From NCBI GenBank assembly GCA_035942255.1, contig DASZDG010000125.1, forward strand, positions 22,468 to 86,467: a DNA stretch of 64,000 nt. Reading direction: 5' to 3'. Made by a program: the position numbers and the translations under genes. The DNA comes from JALZEG01 sp035942255 (GTDB lineage: Bacteria; Actinomycetota; CADDZG01; WHSQ01). Under the pieces are notes generated by a model. It was given only the letters and a program-made list of their open reading frames with translations. It was not told where the DNA came from and ran no database searches. This document shows, in pieces, positions 35,071 through 42,804 of this stretch (its first letter is position 1; every line of letters begins with the position of its first letter).

Positions 35071-35808
35071 ATGCTCACACCGCGGCTCCACGAGCACACG
35101 TCCGGCGACCTCGTCTGGTTCGGAGACGACGCCGCGCGCGACGCGGGCGTCCTCGTCGCGTTCACCGCGCGTCTCGGCGGTGTCGGCAAGCCCCCCTACG
35201 ACTCGCTGAACCTCGCGCTCCGGGTCGGCGACGAGCGCGCCGACGTGACGGAGAACCGCCGCCGGGCCGCGGCCGCGCTGGGGTTCGACCTGGACCGGCT
35301 CACGCTCGCGCGCCAGGTCCACGCCGCCGACGTGATCGACGCCGCCGCGGGCGACGCGGGCGTGCTCGGCGAGGCCGACGGGCTCTTCAGCGCGGCCCCC
35401 GGACCGGTACTCGCGATCCTCGCCGCCGACTGCGCCCCCGTCACGCTGTGGGGCAGCGCCGGCGTCGCGATCGTGCATGCGGGGTGGAGAGGTCTCGTCG
35501 CCGGCGTCGTGGCGAAGGGCGTGGAGCGGGTCGGCGAGGTGCACGCGGCCTGGGTCGGCCCCGCCATCCACGCGTGCTGCTACGAGGTCGGTCCCGAGGT
35601 CGTAGACGCGTTCCGCGACGCGGGCCTTCCGGTCGCCGACGAGTCGCACGTAGACCCGGGCCGCGCTGCCTGCGTCGCGCTTCGCCACGCGGGGGTCGAG
35701 CGTCTCGTGATGAGCGACGTGTGCACGTCCTGCGACCCCCGTTTCTTCTCCTACCGGCGCGACGGCGTCACCGGCCGGCACGGAGCGTTCGTCTCGCTGC
35801 TGCGATGA
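35071..35808 (+). CDS. pgeF: PgeF/YlmD family multi-copper-like oxidase / purine nucleoside phosphorylase
   Basis: A 245-aa LACC1/YfiH-family protein (formerly DUF152): NRRRAAAALGF, RQVHAADVI, LAADCAPVTLWG, VHAGWRGLVAGV and GPAIHACCYEVGPEV carry the conserved His and Cys metal ligands. The E. coli member edits wrongly made UDP-MurNAc-Ser; others have nucleoside phosphorylase or adenosine deaminase activity. It lies between ftsZ and sepF, as in most Gram-positives, and is ATGA-coupled to yggS. Confidence 0.88.
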   Translation: MLTPRLHEHTSGDLVWFGDDAARDAGVLVAFTARLGGVGKPPYDSLNLALRVGDERADVTENRRRAAAALGFDLDRLTLARQVHAADVIDAAAGDAGVLGEADGLFSAAPGPVLAILAADCAPVTLWGSAGVAIVHAGWRGLVAGVVAKGVERVGEVHAAWVGPAIHACCYEVGPEVVDAFRDAGLPVADESHVDPGRAACVALRHAGVERLVMSDVCTSCDPRFFSYRRDGVTGRHGAFVSLLR

Positions 35809-36488
35809 CGCTGGCCGACAGGTACGAGAGCGTGCGAGCGCGGGTCGCCGCGGCGGCGCGCCGCGCAGGACGCGATCCCGGCGACGTGACGCTGGTCGCG
35901 GTCTCGAAGACGTGGCCGGCCGACGTGCTGGCGGAGGCGGCCGAGGGCGGCGTCGCGCTCTTCGGGGAGAACCGCGCACAGGAGCTGAAGGAGAAGCACG
36001 CGGTGCTCGGCTCCCGCGTCCGGTGGCACTTCGTAGGCCCCCTCCAGTCCAACAAGGTGCGCGCGGTCGTCGGCGTCGCGGAGCTCGTCCATTCCGTCGA
36101 CCGCTACGGGCTCGCGGAGGCGATAGCGCGGCGCGCCCGGTCGCTCGGCCTCGTGCAGGACGTGCTCGTCGAGGTGAACGTCGGAGGCGAGGCGACCAAG
36201 CACGGCGTCGAGCCCGCGGGCGCCGTCCGGCTCGCGGAGGAGGTCGCCGCGCTGGACGGCGTGGCCGTCCGGGGGCTGATGGCGATCCCGCCCCGCGCCG
36301 AGGATCCGGAGGCGTCGAGGCCGTACTTCCGCGACCTGGCGGCGTTGCGCGACCTGGTCGCCGCGTCCGTGGTGGGGGCACAGGAGCTCTCGATGGGCAT
36401 GAGCGGCGACTTCGAGCAGGCGATCGAGGAGGGGGCGACGATCGTGCGCGTCGGCGAGGCGATCTTCGGCCCCCGCCGCACCCGCTGA
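35805..36488 (+). CDS. YggS family pyridoxal phosphate homeostasis protein
   Basis: A 227-aa single-domain PLP-binding TIM barrel (alanine racemase N-terminal fold). The PLP lysine is in TLVAVSKTWP; other landmarks are FGENRAQELKEK, WHFVGPLQSNK, VNVGGEATKHG and LSMGMSGDFEQAIEEGATIVRVG. It buffers free PLP and is a constant neighbour of pgeF and sepF. The ATG overlaps the pgeF stop. Confidence 0.94.
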   Translation: MTLADRYESVRARVAAAARRAGRDPGDVTLVAVSKTWPADVLAEAAEGGVALFGENRAQELKEKHAVLGSRVRWHFVGPLQSNKVRAVVGVAELVHSVDRYGLAEAIARRARSLGLVQDVLVEVNVGGEATKHGVEPAGAVRLAEEVAALDGVAVRGLMAIPPRAEDPEASRPYFRDLAALRDLVAASVVGAQELSMGMSGDFEQAIEEGATIVRVGEAIFGPRRTR

Positions 36489-36532
36489 GGCTCGAGTCCT
36501 AGCGCGACCGCCGAGGCTCCCGCTGGCGGGCT

Positions 36533-36538
36533 ATCCTT
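36533..36538 (+). promoter_or_regulatory. Putative -10 box of sepF (leaderless)
   Basis: TATCCT lies exactly 6 nt before the sepF ATG, which has no Shine-Dalgarno. It fits an internal promoter giving a leaderless sepF mRNA. Confidence 0.45.
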
Positions 36539-36544
36539 CCCGCC

Positions 36545-37039
36545 ATGGCCGGCGTGTGGAGGAAGACCCTCGTGTATCTCGGTCTCGTCGAGGACGACGA
36601 GCTCGACGAGTACGCGTACGAGGAGCACGAGGTCGAGGAGGAGCCCCGCCGCAGGCATTCGCGGCGCTCGAGCCAGGCCCCCGCAGCGCGCGACCCGATC
36701 GAGGACTACGCGCCTAAGCGAGAGGCGGTCGTGCGCTCGATCCCGACGCAGCCGCAGGCCCGCTTCCACCTCGTCAACCCGACCCAGTTCAAGGCCGATG
36801 CGCAGGAGGTCGGCGACAAGTTCCGCGAGGGCTTCTCCGTGCTGATGAACCTGCACGCGGCCGAGGGCCGCGAGCGCCAGCGCCTCATCGACTTCGCGAG
36901 CGGCCTCGCGTACGGGATGGGCGGCAGCATCCAGCCCGCGGGCGAGAACGTCATCCTGATCACGCCGCCGGGGGTACAGGTCTCCGCCGAGGAGAGGCAG
37001 CGCTTCCTCGAAGAGCGCGGCTTCTTCAATCAGGCATAG
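36545..37039 (+). CDS. sepF: Cell division protein SepF
   Basis: SepF anchors FtsZ to the membrane in bacteria lacking FtsA. The 164-aa protein has an N-terminal amphipathic region (AGVWRKTLVYLGLV), an acidic linker and the C-terminal SepF domain (RFHLVNPTQFKADAQEVGDKFREGFSVLMNL ... IDFASGLAYGMGGSIQPAGENVILITPPGV). The ATG follows a -10-like box. The yggT coding sequence continues in the same frame after the TAG. Confidence 0.95.
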   Translation: MAGVWRKTLVYLGLVEDDELDEYAYEEHEVEEEPRRRHSRRSSQAPAARDPIEDYAPKREAVVRSIPTQPQARFHLVNPTQFKADAQEVGDKFREGFSVLMNLHAAEGRERQRLIDFASGLAYGMGGSIQPAGENVILITPPGVQVSAEERQRFLEERGFFNQA

Positions 37040-37046
37040 GCGGGGA

Positions 37047-37306
37047 GTGAACCCGTAGACATCCTCTGTGTCGCGCTCAACATCTACTACCTGATCCTGC
37101 TCGCGCGGATCATCCTGTCGTGGGTGACGATGTTCTGGTCCCCGCCCGCCGCCCTCTCGCCGGCGATCAGGGTCGTCTACGACCTGACCGAGCCGATCAT
37201 GGGCTTCTTCCGCCGGTACATCCCGCCGGTCGGGGGCCTCGACCTCTCGCCGATCTTCATCTTCATCATCCTGTCGATCGTCCGCCGCCAGATCGGCTGC
37301 GGCTAG
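37047..37306 (+). CDS. YggT family membrane protein with an anomalous 5' end
   Basis: The translation DILCVALNIYYLILLARIILSWV ... IRVVYDLTEPIMGFFRRYIPPVGGLDLSPIFIFIILSIVRRQIG is a clear YggT protein with two membrane segments, the normal sepF neighbour. No ATG, GTG or TTG precedes the first helix in this frame; the first one (GTG 37124) would delete helix 1. A well-placed GTG at 37047 begins V-N-P and then hits TAG in its own frame; one extra base near 37055 would give an intact protein. So this is a sequencing deletion, a genuine frameshift, read-through from sepF, or a rare start codon. Confidence 0.65.
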
Positions 37307-37355
37307 ACGCTCGCATTGCTCAATCGGCGGCTCGGTAGAACCGACGCACAGGGCG

Positions 37356-37802
37356 ATGAGGCGAGTGGGGGTACTCCTTCTGTTGCTGTGCGCGGCGGCC
37401 TGCCGCTCTTCCCCTGACGCCTCGTGCCAGACGGCCTTCGTCTTCGAGCGGCCGCAGGAGCCCGCGCGGGTGCTCGATGCCCTCAGCTCCGCCGACGTCA
37501 CTCCCGCCGAGGTCCGGTTCACCGTCGAGGACGCCGCCGGCGGCGCGACCGGCGGCTCGATCGGGGGCGGCACGGGCACCTCGGTCGAGGTGGTGGCGGA
37601 GCAGCTCGAAGACGTGCGGAACCGCTTGGGGGCCGAGCCCGTCGTGATCGCGGTGAGGACCGTGGGCGTCGTCGACTCCCTCGGCGAGCTCGACGATGCG
37701 GTGCACAGCCGCGTGCTCGTGCCGGAAGGCGTCTCGGCCGCGCTGTCCGCGCCGGAGCACGGAGGGGTACAGGTCGTTCGCGACACGGGGGCCTGCAGCT
37801 AG
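37356..37802 (+). CDS. Lipoprotein of unknown function
   Basis: A 148-aa protein with signal peptide MRRVGVLLLLLCAAAC (lipobox AAAC, Cys16). The mature domain is not recognised; it has a glycine-rich loop (GGATGGSIGGGTGTS) between two predicted alpha/beta segments and three further cysteines. It sits between yggT and divIVA on the same strand, with no strong Shine-Dalgarno. Confidence 0.65.
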   Translation: MRRVGVLLLLLCAAACRSSPDASCQTAFVFERPQEPARVLDALSSADVTPAEVRFTVEDAAGGATGGSIGGGTGTSVEVVAEQLEDVRNRLGAEPVVIAVRTVGVVDSLGELDDAVHSRVLVPEGVSAALSAPEHGGVQVVRDTGACS

Positions 37803-37829
37803 AACCGGGTTTTCGCGGGGCTCTGATGC

Positions 37830-37835
37830 GATACT
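37830..37835 (+). promoter_or_regulatory. Putative -10 box of divIVA (leaderless)
   Basis: GATACT lies 7 nt before the divIVA ATG and there is no Shine-Dalgarno, consistent with a leaderless transcript. Confidence 0.4.
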
Positions 37836-37842
37836 CCCCGGT

Positions 37843-38685
37843 ATGGACCTGACCGCCCGCGACATCCACGAGAAGCAGTTCCACGACGCCTGGCGCGGCT
37901 ACAACCAGGAGGAGGTCGACGACTTCCTCGACCGCATCGCCGAGGTCCTCGACCGCGTGCAGCGCGAGAACGAGACGTTGCAGAAGCGCGTGAACGAGCT
38001 GGACTCCGCCGTCTCGGCCAGCCGCGACACGGAAGAGATGCTGAAGAAGACGCTAGTCAGCGCGCAGCAGGCCGCGGAGGAGGCGATCGCAACCGCGAAG
38101 GCCAAGGCGAGCGAGCTGATCACCGAGGCCGAGGAGCGCGCCCGCCGCTCGATCGAGGAAGCGACCGAGCGCGTGCAGTCGGCCGAGGCCGAGGCGCGGC
38201 GCAAGACGCTCGAGGCCGAGCGTGAGCACCAGGTGAAGCGCACCGAGCTCGACGCGAACATCGAGCGGCTCCAGAACCTCGAGAACGAGCTGAAGGGGCG
38301 GATCAAGGGGTTCCTCGAGCAGCAGGCGCAGATGCTGCAGGGCCTCGACGTCACCGAGCATGCCGCGGCGGCCGTGCAGGGCCCCGGCGAGGCCAAGCCG
38401 GCGGGCGATGCAGCGGCCGCGGCGGTCTCCTCCGACGCCGCCGCGACCGAGACGCCGGCCGCGACCGAGAAGAGCGAGAAGAGCGAGAAGGACGAGCCCG
38501 GGACTGGGCCCGTCGCCGCATCCGCGGGAGGGGCGACGGATTCGGTCGTGACCCTGCCGGAGGCGTCCACGAACGGGACGAACGGCGCTGAGGCCTCGCC
38601 TGCACAAGCGACCGCGGCCCCCGCGGCCGGCGTCGGCCACGGCCGGCGCGGCGTCAGAGGCCTCTTCTGGAGGGACGAGGGCTAA
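37843..38685 (+). CDS. divIVA: Polar growth/division scaffold DivIVA (Wag31)
   Basis: A 280-aa coiled-coil protein. The first about 60 residues are the DivIVA lipid-binding domain (MDLTARDIHEKQFHDAWRGYNQEEVDDFLDRIAEVL). A long coiled coil follows to about residue 170, then an Ala/Ser/Glu/Thr-rich disordered tail and a conserved end GRRGVRGLFWRDEG. It marks curved membrane at poles and septum and directs wall synthesis. An upstream in-frame extension is unconserved; ATG 37843 matches the family and lies behind a -10-like box. Confidence 0.94.
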   Translation: MDLTARDIHEKQFHDAWRGYNQEEVDDFLDRIAEVLDRVQRENETLQKRVNELDSAVSASRDTEEMLKKTLVSAQQAAEEAIATAKAKASELITEAEERARRSIEEATERVQSAEAEARRKTLEAEREHQVKRTELDANIERLQNLENELKGRIKGFLEQQAQMLQGLDVTEHAAAAVQGPGEAKPAGDAAAAAVSSDAAATETPAATEKSEKSEKDEPGTGPVAASAGGATDSVVTLPEASTNGTNGAEASPAQATAAPAAGVGHGRRGVRGLFWRDEG

Positions 38686-38689
38686 CCGC

Positions 38690-38863
38690 ATGTCGCTCCT
38701 CGTCGGCGGCGCTCTACTGCTGGCCGTCGGCGCCGCCGTCGCGCTCTTCCTCGGGTGGTCGACGAACGACCCCGCCCTCGTCTGGGCCTCGCTTACCGCC
38801 AGCGCGCTCGCCGCGCTCCTGCTGTTCGCCGCCTCCCGCGGATCGAAGGGCGACGGCGCCTGA
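38690..38863 (+). CDS. Small (57-aa) two-helix membrane protein after divIVA
   Basis: A short frame starting 4 nt after the divIVA stop: MSLLVGGALLLAVGAAVALFLGW, a short loop (STNDPA), a second helix (LVWASLTASALAALLLFAA) and a basic tail SRGSKGDGA. It is probably a hairpin membrane protein translated by coupling with divIVA. No family is recognised. Confidence 0.6.
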   Translation: MSLLVGGALLLAVGAAVALFLGWSTNDPALVWASLTASALAALLLFAASRGSKGDGA

Positions 38864-38961
38864 GGCCGTCGCCTCGTGCGTGTTTTGCTTATTCCGCAGC
38901 CGCGCGGCCTCCCTCACACTTCTCGCAGGGCCGGAACATCTCCAAAAAGGACTTCCGCGTT

Positions 38962-39342
38962 GTGAGACCCGTCAACGTGCTGATCGCAGACGACGACGAG
39001 AGCATCAGAAGCTTCCTTCGGGTCGCGCTGTGCCACGAGGCCGGCGTCGGTGAGGTGCGCGAGGCGAGCAACGGCTCGGACGCGGTGCGCATCTGCCGGG
39101 AGTGGGTCCCGGACGTCGTGCTCCTGGACTACTGGATGCCGGTGCTCGACGGCGGGGGAGCGGCCCGTGCGATCAGGCTCGACAACCCGAACGTGCGGAT
39201 CGTCGCGTTCTCCGGCGTGCTCCAGGGGACGCCCGACTGGGCCGACCACTCGTTCCTGAAGGGCGAGCCGCCCGACCTCGAGCTGGTCGTGCAGCTCGCG
39301 CGCGAGGGGCTAGCCGACCTTCCGCAGGCCGACGCGGGCTGA
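38962..39342 (+). CDS. Single-domain response regulator (receiver only)
   Basis: A 126-aa CheY-like receiver: acidic pocket ADDD (residues 9-12), phosphoacceptor Asp56 in VVLLDYWMPVLDG, Ser in VAFSGV and Lys in FLKGE. There is no output domain, so it must act by protein contact or as a phosphate sink; no kinase is encoded nearby. AAAAAGGA is about 10 nt before the GTG. Its last 33 nt overlap the 3' end of ileS on the other strand. Confidence 0.85.
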   Translation: MRPVNVLIADDDESIRSFLRVALCHEAGVGEVREASNGSDAVRICREWVPDVVLLDYWMPVLDGGGAARAIRLDNPNVRIVAFSGVLQGTPDWADHSFLKGEPPDLELVVQLAREGLADLPQADAG

Positions 39343-42300
39343 GCCCGCGTCCAGCTTCACCTCGTCGGTAGCGGCGCCGTCCGGCGCATCGCCCGCGGTC
39401 GCCGACGCCGCCAGAACCTCGCCCGCGATCATCTCGCCGTGCCGGTCCAGCGCCTCCGCGATCGCGCCGTCGTCCGACGCCAGCCATAGCTCGATGCGGT
39501 CCTCGACCGCGAGGCCGCTGGACTTCCGGAGGTCCTGCACCGCGCGGATGACCTCGCGCGCGACGCCCTCCGCCGCCAGCTCCGGCGTCACGTGGAGGTC
39601 GAGCGCGATGCCGTAGTGCGCCTCCTGCGCGAGCGAGAAGCCCTCGCGCCCCGACACGCGCACGTCGAGCTCGCCGCGCGTCAGCGCCACGGCCTCTCCG
39701 GCGACCTCGATCGACGCGGCCCCCTCGCCTTCGAGCGCCGCGACGATCCCGTGCGCGTCCGCGGCCGCGAGCGCGGCGGCGACGTCGCGGACCTGCGCGC
39801 CGAAGCGGGGGCCGAGCGCCTTGAAGTTCGGCTTGACCGTGTACGTGACGAGCTCGCCGAGCCCGCGCGCGACCTCGATCTCATGGACGTTGAGCTCCTC
39901 CGCGAGCAGCTCCTCGAGCCCCGCCAGGTCCTCGACCTCGGCCCTCGGCAGGACCACGACCGCCTTCGCGAGCGGCTGGCGCACGCGCACCTTCGCCTCG
40001 GTCCGCGCGGAGCGGCCGAGCGTCACGAGGCGGCGGACGAGCTGCATCCTGCGCCGCAGGTCGTCGTCGGCGCGGAAGCCGTCCGGCTCCGGCCAGTCCT
40101 CGAGGTGCACGGAGTCGCGGCCGGTGAGGTTCGTGAAGATCTCGTCGGCGACGAACGGCGTGTACGGCGCGGCGAGCTTCGCCACCGTCACGAGGCACTC
40201 CCAGAGCGTCAGGAACGCGGTGCGCGTGTCCTCGTCCGACGCCGAGCGCCAGAAGCGCCGCCGGCTCCTGCGGACGTACCAGTTCGACAGGTCGTCGACG
40301 AAGCGGTCGAGACGGCGGCCCCCGCGCGTCGCGTCGAAGCCCTCCAGCCCGTCGGTCACCTCTCGCACGGTGTGGTCGAGCTCGGCGAGGATCCACCGGT
40401 CGATCTCGGGCCGCTCGCTCACGGGGACGTCGTGCGCCTCCGGGTCGAAGCCCTCGAGCGACGCGTACGTGACCCAGAACGAGTACGTGTTCCACAACGT
40501 CAGCAGGTACTTGCGCAGGCTCTCTTCGATGATCTCGACGGAGACCCGCCGCGCCGACCACGGCGACCCCGACGTCAGCAGGTACCAGCGCAGCGCGTCC
40601 GCTCCCTGCGCGTCGAGCACCACCCAGGGGTCGATCACGTTGCCGAGCGACTTCGACATCTTGCGGCCCTGCGCGTCGACGATGTGGCCGAGGCAGACGA
40701 CGTTGCGGTACGAGTTGATCCCGCGCACGAGCGTCGCCACGGCCAGCAGCGAGTAGAACCACCCGCGCGTCTGGTCGATCGCCTCGGAGATGAAGTCCGC
40801 GGGGAAGCGCGTCTCGAAGACGTCCTCGTTCTCGAACGGGTAGTGCCACTGCCCGAACGGCATCGAGCCCGAGTCGAACCACGCGTCGATCACGCTCTTG
40901 ACGCGCGTCGCCCTCTCGCCGCACTCGGGGCAGGTGATCGTCACCTCGTCCACGTACGGCCGGTGCGGGTCGAGGTCCGACAGGTCGCGGCCGGCGAGCT
41001 CGCCGAGCTCCGCGAGCGAGCCGACGCACGTCGCGTGCCCGGCCTCGCACCGCCACACCGGGAGCGGCGTGCCCCAGTAGCGGTCGCGCGACAGCGACCA
41101 GTCGACGTTGTTCGCGAGCCAGTCGCCGAAGCGCCCGTACTTGATCGTCGGCGGCTGCCACGTCGTGTCCTCGTTCGAGGCCTGCAGCTCGGCCCTGATC
41201 TGCGACGTCCGGACGTACCAGTCCTTGCGCGGGTAGTAGAGCAGCGGCGTCCCGCACCGCCAGCAATGCGGATACGCGTGGCTGTAGTCCTCGGACTTGA
41301 ACAGCAGGCCGCGCGCGCCGAGGTCCTCGATGATGCGGGGGTCGGCGTCCTTCACCCAGAGCCCCGCGAACGGCTCGCCGCGCGGCACGACCTTGCCCGA
41401 CGCGTCGATCATCCCCACGATCGGCAGGCCGTCGCGCTTCGCGACCTCCATGTCCTCCTCGCCGTACGGCGCCAGGTGGACGATCCCCGAGCCGTCCTCC
41501 GTGGTGACGAAGTCGCCCGGCCGCACCTTGTGGCCGGCTTCGCTCTCGACGAACCCGAACGGCGGGACGTAGCCGCGCCCGACGAGGTCGCCGCCGCTCA
41601 TCTCCTCGAGGACCTCCGTCTCCTCGCCGAGCAGGGCCTCGACCCGGTCCTTCGCGACGATCAGCGTCGCGCCCTCCCGCCCGGGATCGGCGACGCGCGC
41701 GTACGTGATGTCGGGGCCGACTGCCGCCGCCATGTTCGAGAGCAGCGTCCACGGGGTGGTCGTCCACACGAGCAGGGCGGCAGTCGGATCGCCTTCCAGG
41801 ACGAACCGCACGTAGACCGACGGGTCCACGACGTCGCGGTAGGCGCCGGTCTGGTGCTGCTCGTGCGAGGACAGGGAGGTCTCGCAGCGGGGGCAGTAGG
41901 GGACGACCTTGAAGTCCTCCTCGAGCAGCCCCTTGTCCCAGATCTGCTTCAGGATCCACCAGACGCTCTCGACGTAGTCGCGGGACATCGTCCAGTACGC
42001 GTTGTCCTGGTCGACCCAGTAGCCGATGCGCTCCGTGAGCCGCTCGTGGTCGTCGACGTAGCGCTGCACGGACTCGCGGCAGCGGCGCGTGAACTCCTCG
42101 ATCCCGACCTTCTCCTCGATCTCCCGCTTCTGCTTGATCCCGAGGGCCTTCTCGACCTCGATCTCGACCGGGAGGCCGTGACAGTCCCAGCCCGCCTTGC
42201 GGTGGACGTAGTGGCCGCGCATCGCCTGGAACCGGCAGAAGACGTCCTTGAACGCCCGCGGCTCGACGTGGTGGATGCCCGGCTTGTTGTTCGCGGTCGG

Positions 42301-42453
42301 GGGCCCGTCGTAGAAGACCCACTCGCGGCCCCCTTCGCGGATCTGCAGAGAGCGCGCGAACACGTCCTTCTCGCGCCACCGCGCGATGACGTTCGTCTCC
42401 ATCTCCGGCCACGAGACGTGCGGGTCGACGGGTCTGTAGAGGGGCTCGGACAT
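39310..42453 (-). CDS. ileS: Isoleucyl-tRNA synthetase
   Basis: Charges tRNA-Ile. The 1047-aa enzyme has YDGPPTANNKPGIHHVEPRAFKD (the HIGH region in the PGxHH form also seen in mycobacteria), GWDCHGLPVE, WKMSKS-type GRKMSKSLGNVIDP, an editing domain (TTPWTLLSN) and a tRNA-binding C-terminus. Length and motifs fit the eukaryote-like type 2 enzyme, which is usually less mupirocin-sensitive. Only 24 nt separate its ATG from the divergent DUF167 gene, so no T-box leader is present; TAACCT lies 6 nt before the ATG, suggesting a leaderless mRNA. Confidence 0.96.
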   Translation of the reverse strand: MSEPLYRPVDPHVSWPEMETNVIARWREKDVFARSLQIREGGREWVFYDGPPTANNKPGIHHVEPRAFKDVFCRFQAMRGHYVHRKAGWDCHGLPVEIEVEKALGIKQKREIEEKVGIEEFTRRCRESVQRYVDDHERLTERIGYWVDQDNAYWTMSRDYVESVWWILKQIWDKGLLEEDFKVVPYCPRCETSLSSHEQHQTGAYRDVVDPSVYVRFVLEGDPTAALLVWTTTPWTLLSNMAAAVGPDITYARVADPGREGATLIVAKDRVEALLGEETEVLEEMSGGDLVGRGYVPPFGFVESEAGHKVRPGDFVTTEDGSGIVHLAPYGEEDMEVAKRDGLPIVGMIDASGKVVPRGEPFAGLWVKDADPRIIEDLGARGLLFKSEDYSHAYPHCWRCGTPLLYYPRKDWYVRTSQIRAELQASNEDTTWQPPTIKYGRFGDWLANNVDWSLSRDRYWGTPLPVWRCEAGHATCVGSLAELGELAGRDLSDLDPHRPYVDEVTITCPECGERATRVKSVIDAWFDSGSMPFGQWHYPFENEDVFETRFPADFISEAIDQTRGWFYSLLAVATLVRGINSYRNVVCLGHIVDAQGRKMSKSLGNVIDPWVVLDAQGADALRWYLLTSGSPWSARRVSVEIIEESLRKYLLTLWNTYSFWVTYASLEGFDPEAHDVPVSERPEIDRWILAELDHTVREVTDGLEGFDATRGGRRLDRFVDDLSNWYVRRSRRRFWRSASDEDTRTAFLTLWECLVTVAKLAAPYTPFVADEIFTNLTGRDSVHLEDWPEPDGFRADDDLRRRMQLVRRLVTLGRSARTEAKVRVRQPLAKAVVVLPRAEVEDLAGLEELLAEELNVHEIEVARGLGELVTYTVKPNFKALGPRFGAQVRDVAAALAAADAHGIVAALEGEGAASIEVAGEAVALTRGELDVRVSGREGFSLAQEAHYGIALDLHVTPELAAEGVAREVIRAVQDLRKSSGLAVEDRIELWLASDDGAIAEALDRHGEMIAGEVLAASATAGDAPDGAATDEVKLDAGSARVGLRKVG

Positions 42454-42456
42454 GGC

Positions 42457-42472
42457 CTCAGGTTAGCCTGAG
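42457..42472. promoter_or_regulatory. Overlapping divergent -10 boxes in a palindrome (ileS / DUF167)
   Basis: CTCAGG-TTAG-CCTGAG is a perfect inverted repeat. Its minus strand holds TAACCT, 6 nt before the ileS ATG; its plus strand holds TAGCCT, 8 nt before the DUF167 ATG. The two hexamers share two base pairs, so only one polymerase could bind at a time. Confidence 0.55.
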
Positions 42473-42477
42473 CCCCG

Positions 42478-42804
42478 ATGCCTCTCCCTCCCTATCTGAG
42501 GCCGTCGCGCGACGGGACGATCCTCGACGCGTTCGTCCAGCCGGGGGCCGCGAAGGACGCCGTCGGCGGCGTCCACGGTGACGCTCTGCGCGTGAAGGTG
42601 ACGGCGCCGCCGGTGGACGGGAAGGCGAACCGGGCGGTCGAAGAGCTCGTCGCGCGGCTCGCCGGGATCCGCCGCGCGGACGTCGAGGTCGTGTCGGGTC
42701 ACGGGAGCCGTCACAAGCGGATCGCGCTGCGCGGGATCCCCCCTGAAGATGTGGCTACTAGGTTGGGGGTTGTGCTATCGTCCCGCGCCCATGAGCCCGG
42801 CTAA
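42478..42804 (+). CDS. DUF167 (YggU) family protein
   Basis: A 108-aa small alpha/beta protein with the family motifs VQPGAAKDAVGGVHGDALRVKVTAPPVDGKANRAVEELVA and VVSGHGSRHKRI. Function unknown; the family is often near yggT and division genes. Its 3' end overlaps the DksA-like gene by 14 nt. The ATG follows a TAGCCT box. Confidence 0.9.
   Translation: MPLPPYLRPSRDGTILDAFVQPGAAKDAVGGVHGDALRVKVTAPPVDGKANRAVEELVARLAGIRRADVEVVSGHGSRHKRIALRGIPPEDVATRLGVVLSSRAHEPG

Noticed and set aside
42454..42477. T-box leader for ileS
   Set aside because: Only 24 nt separate the ileS start from the divergent gene, too little for any T-box.
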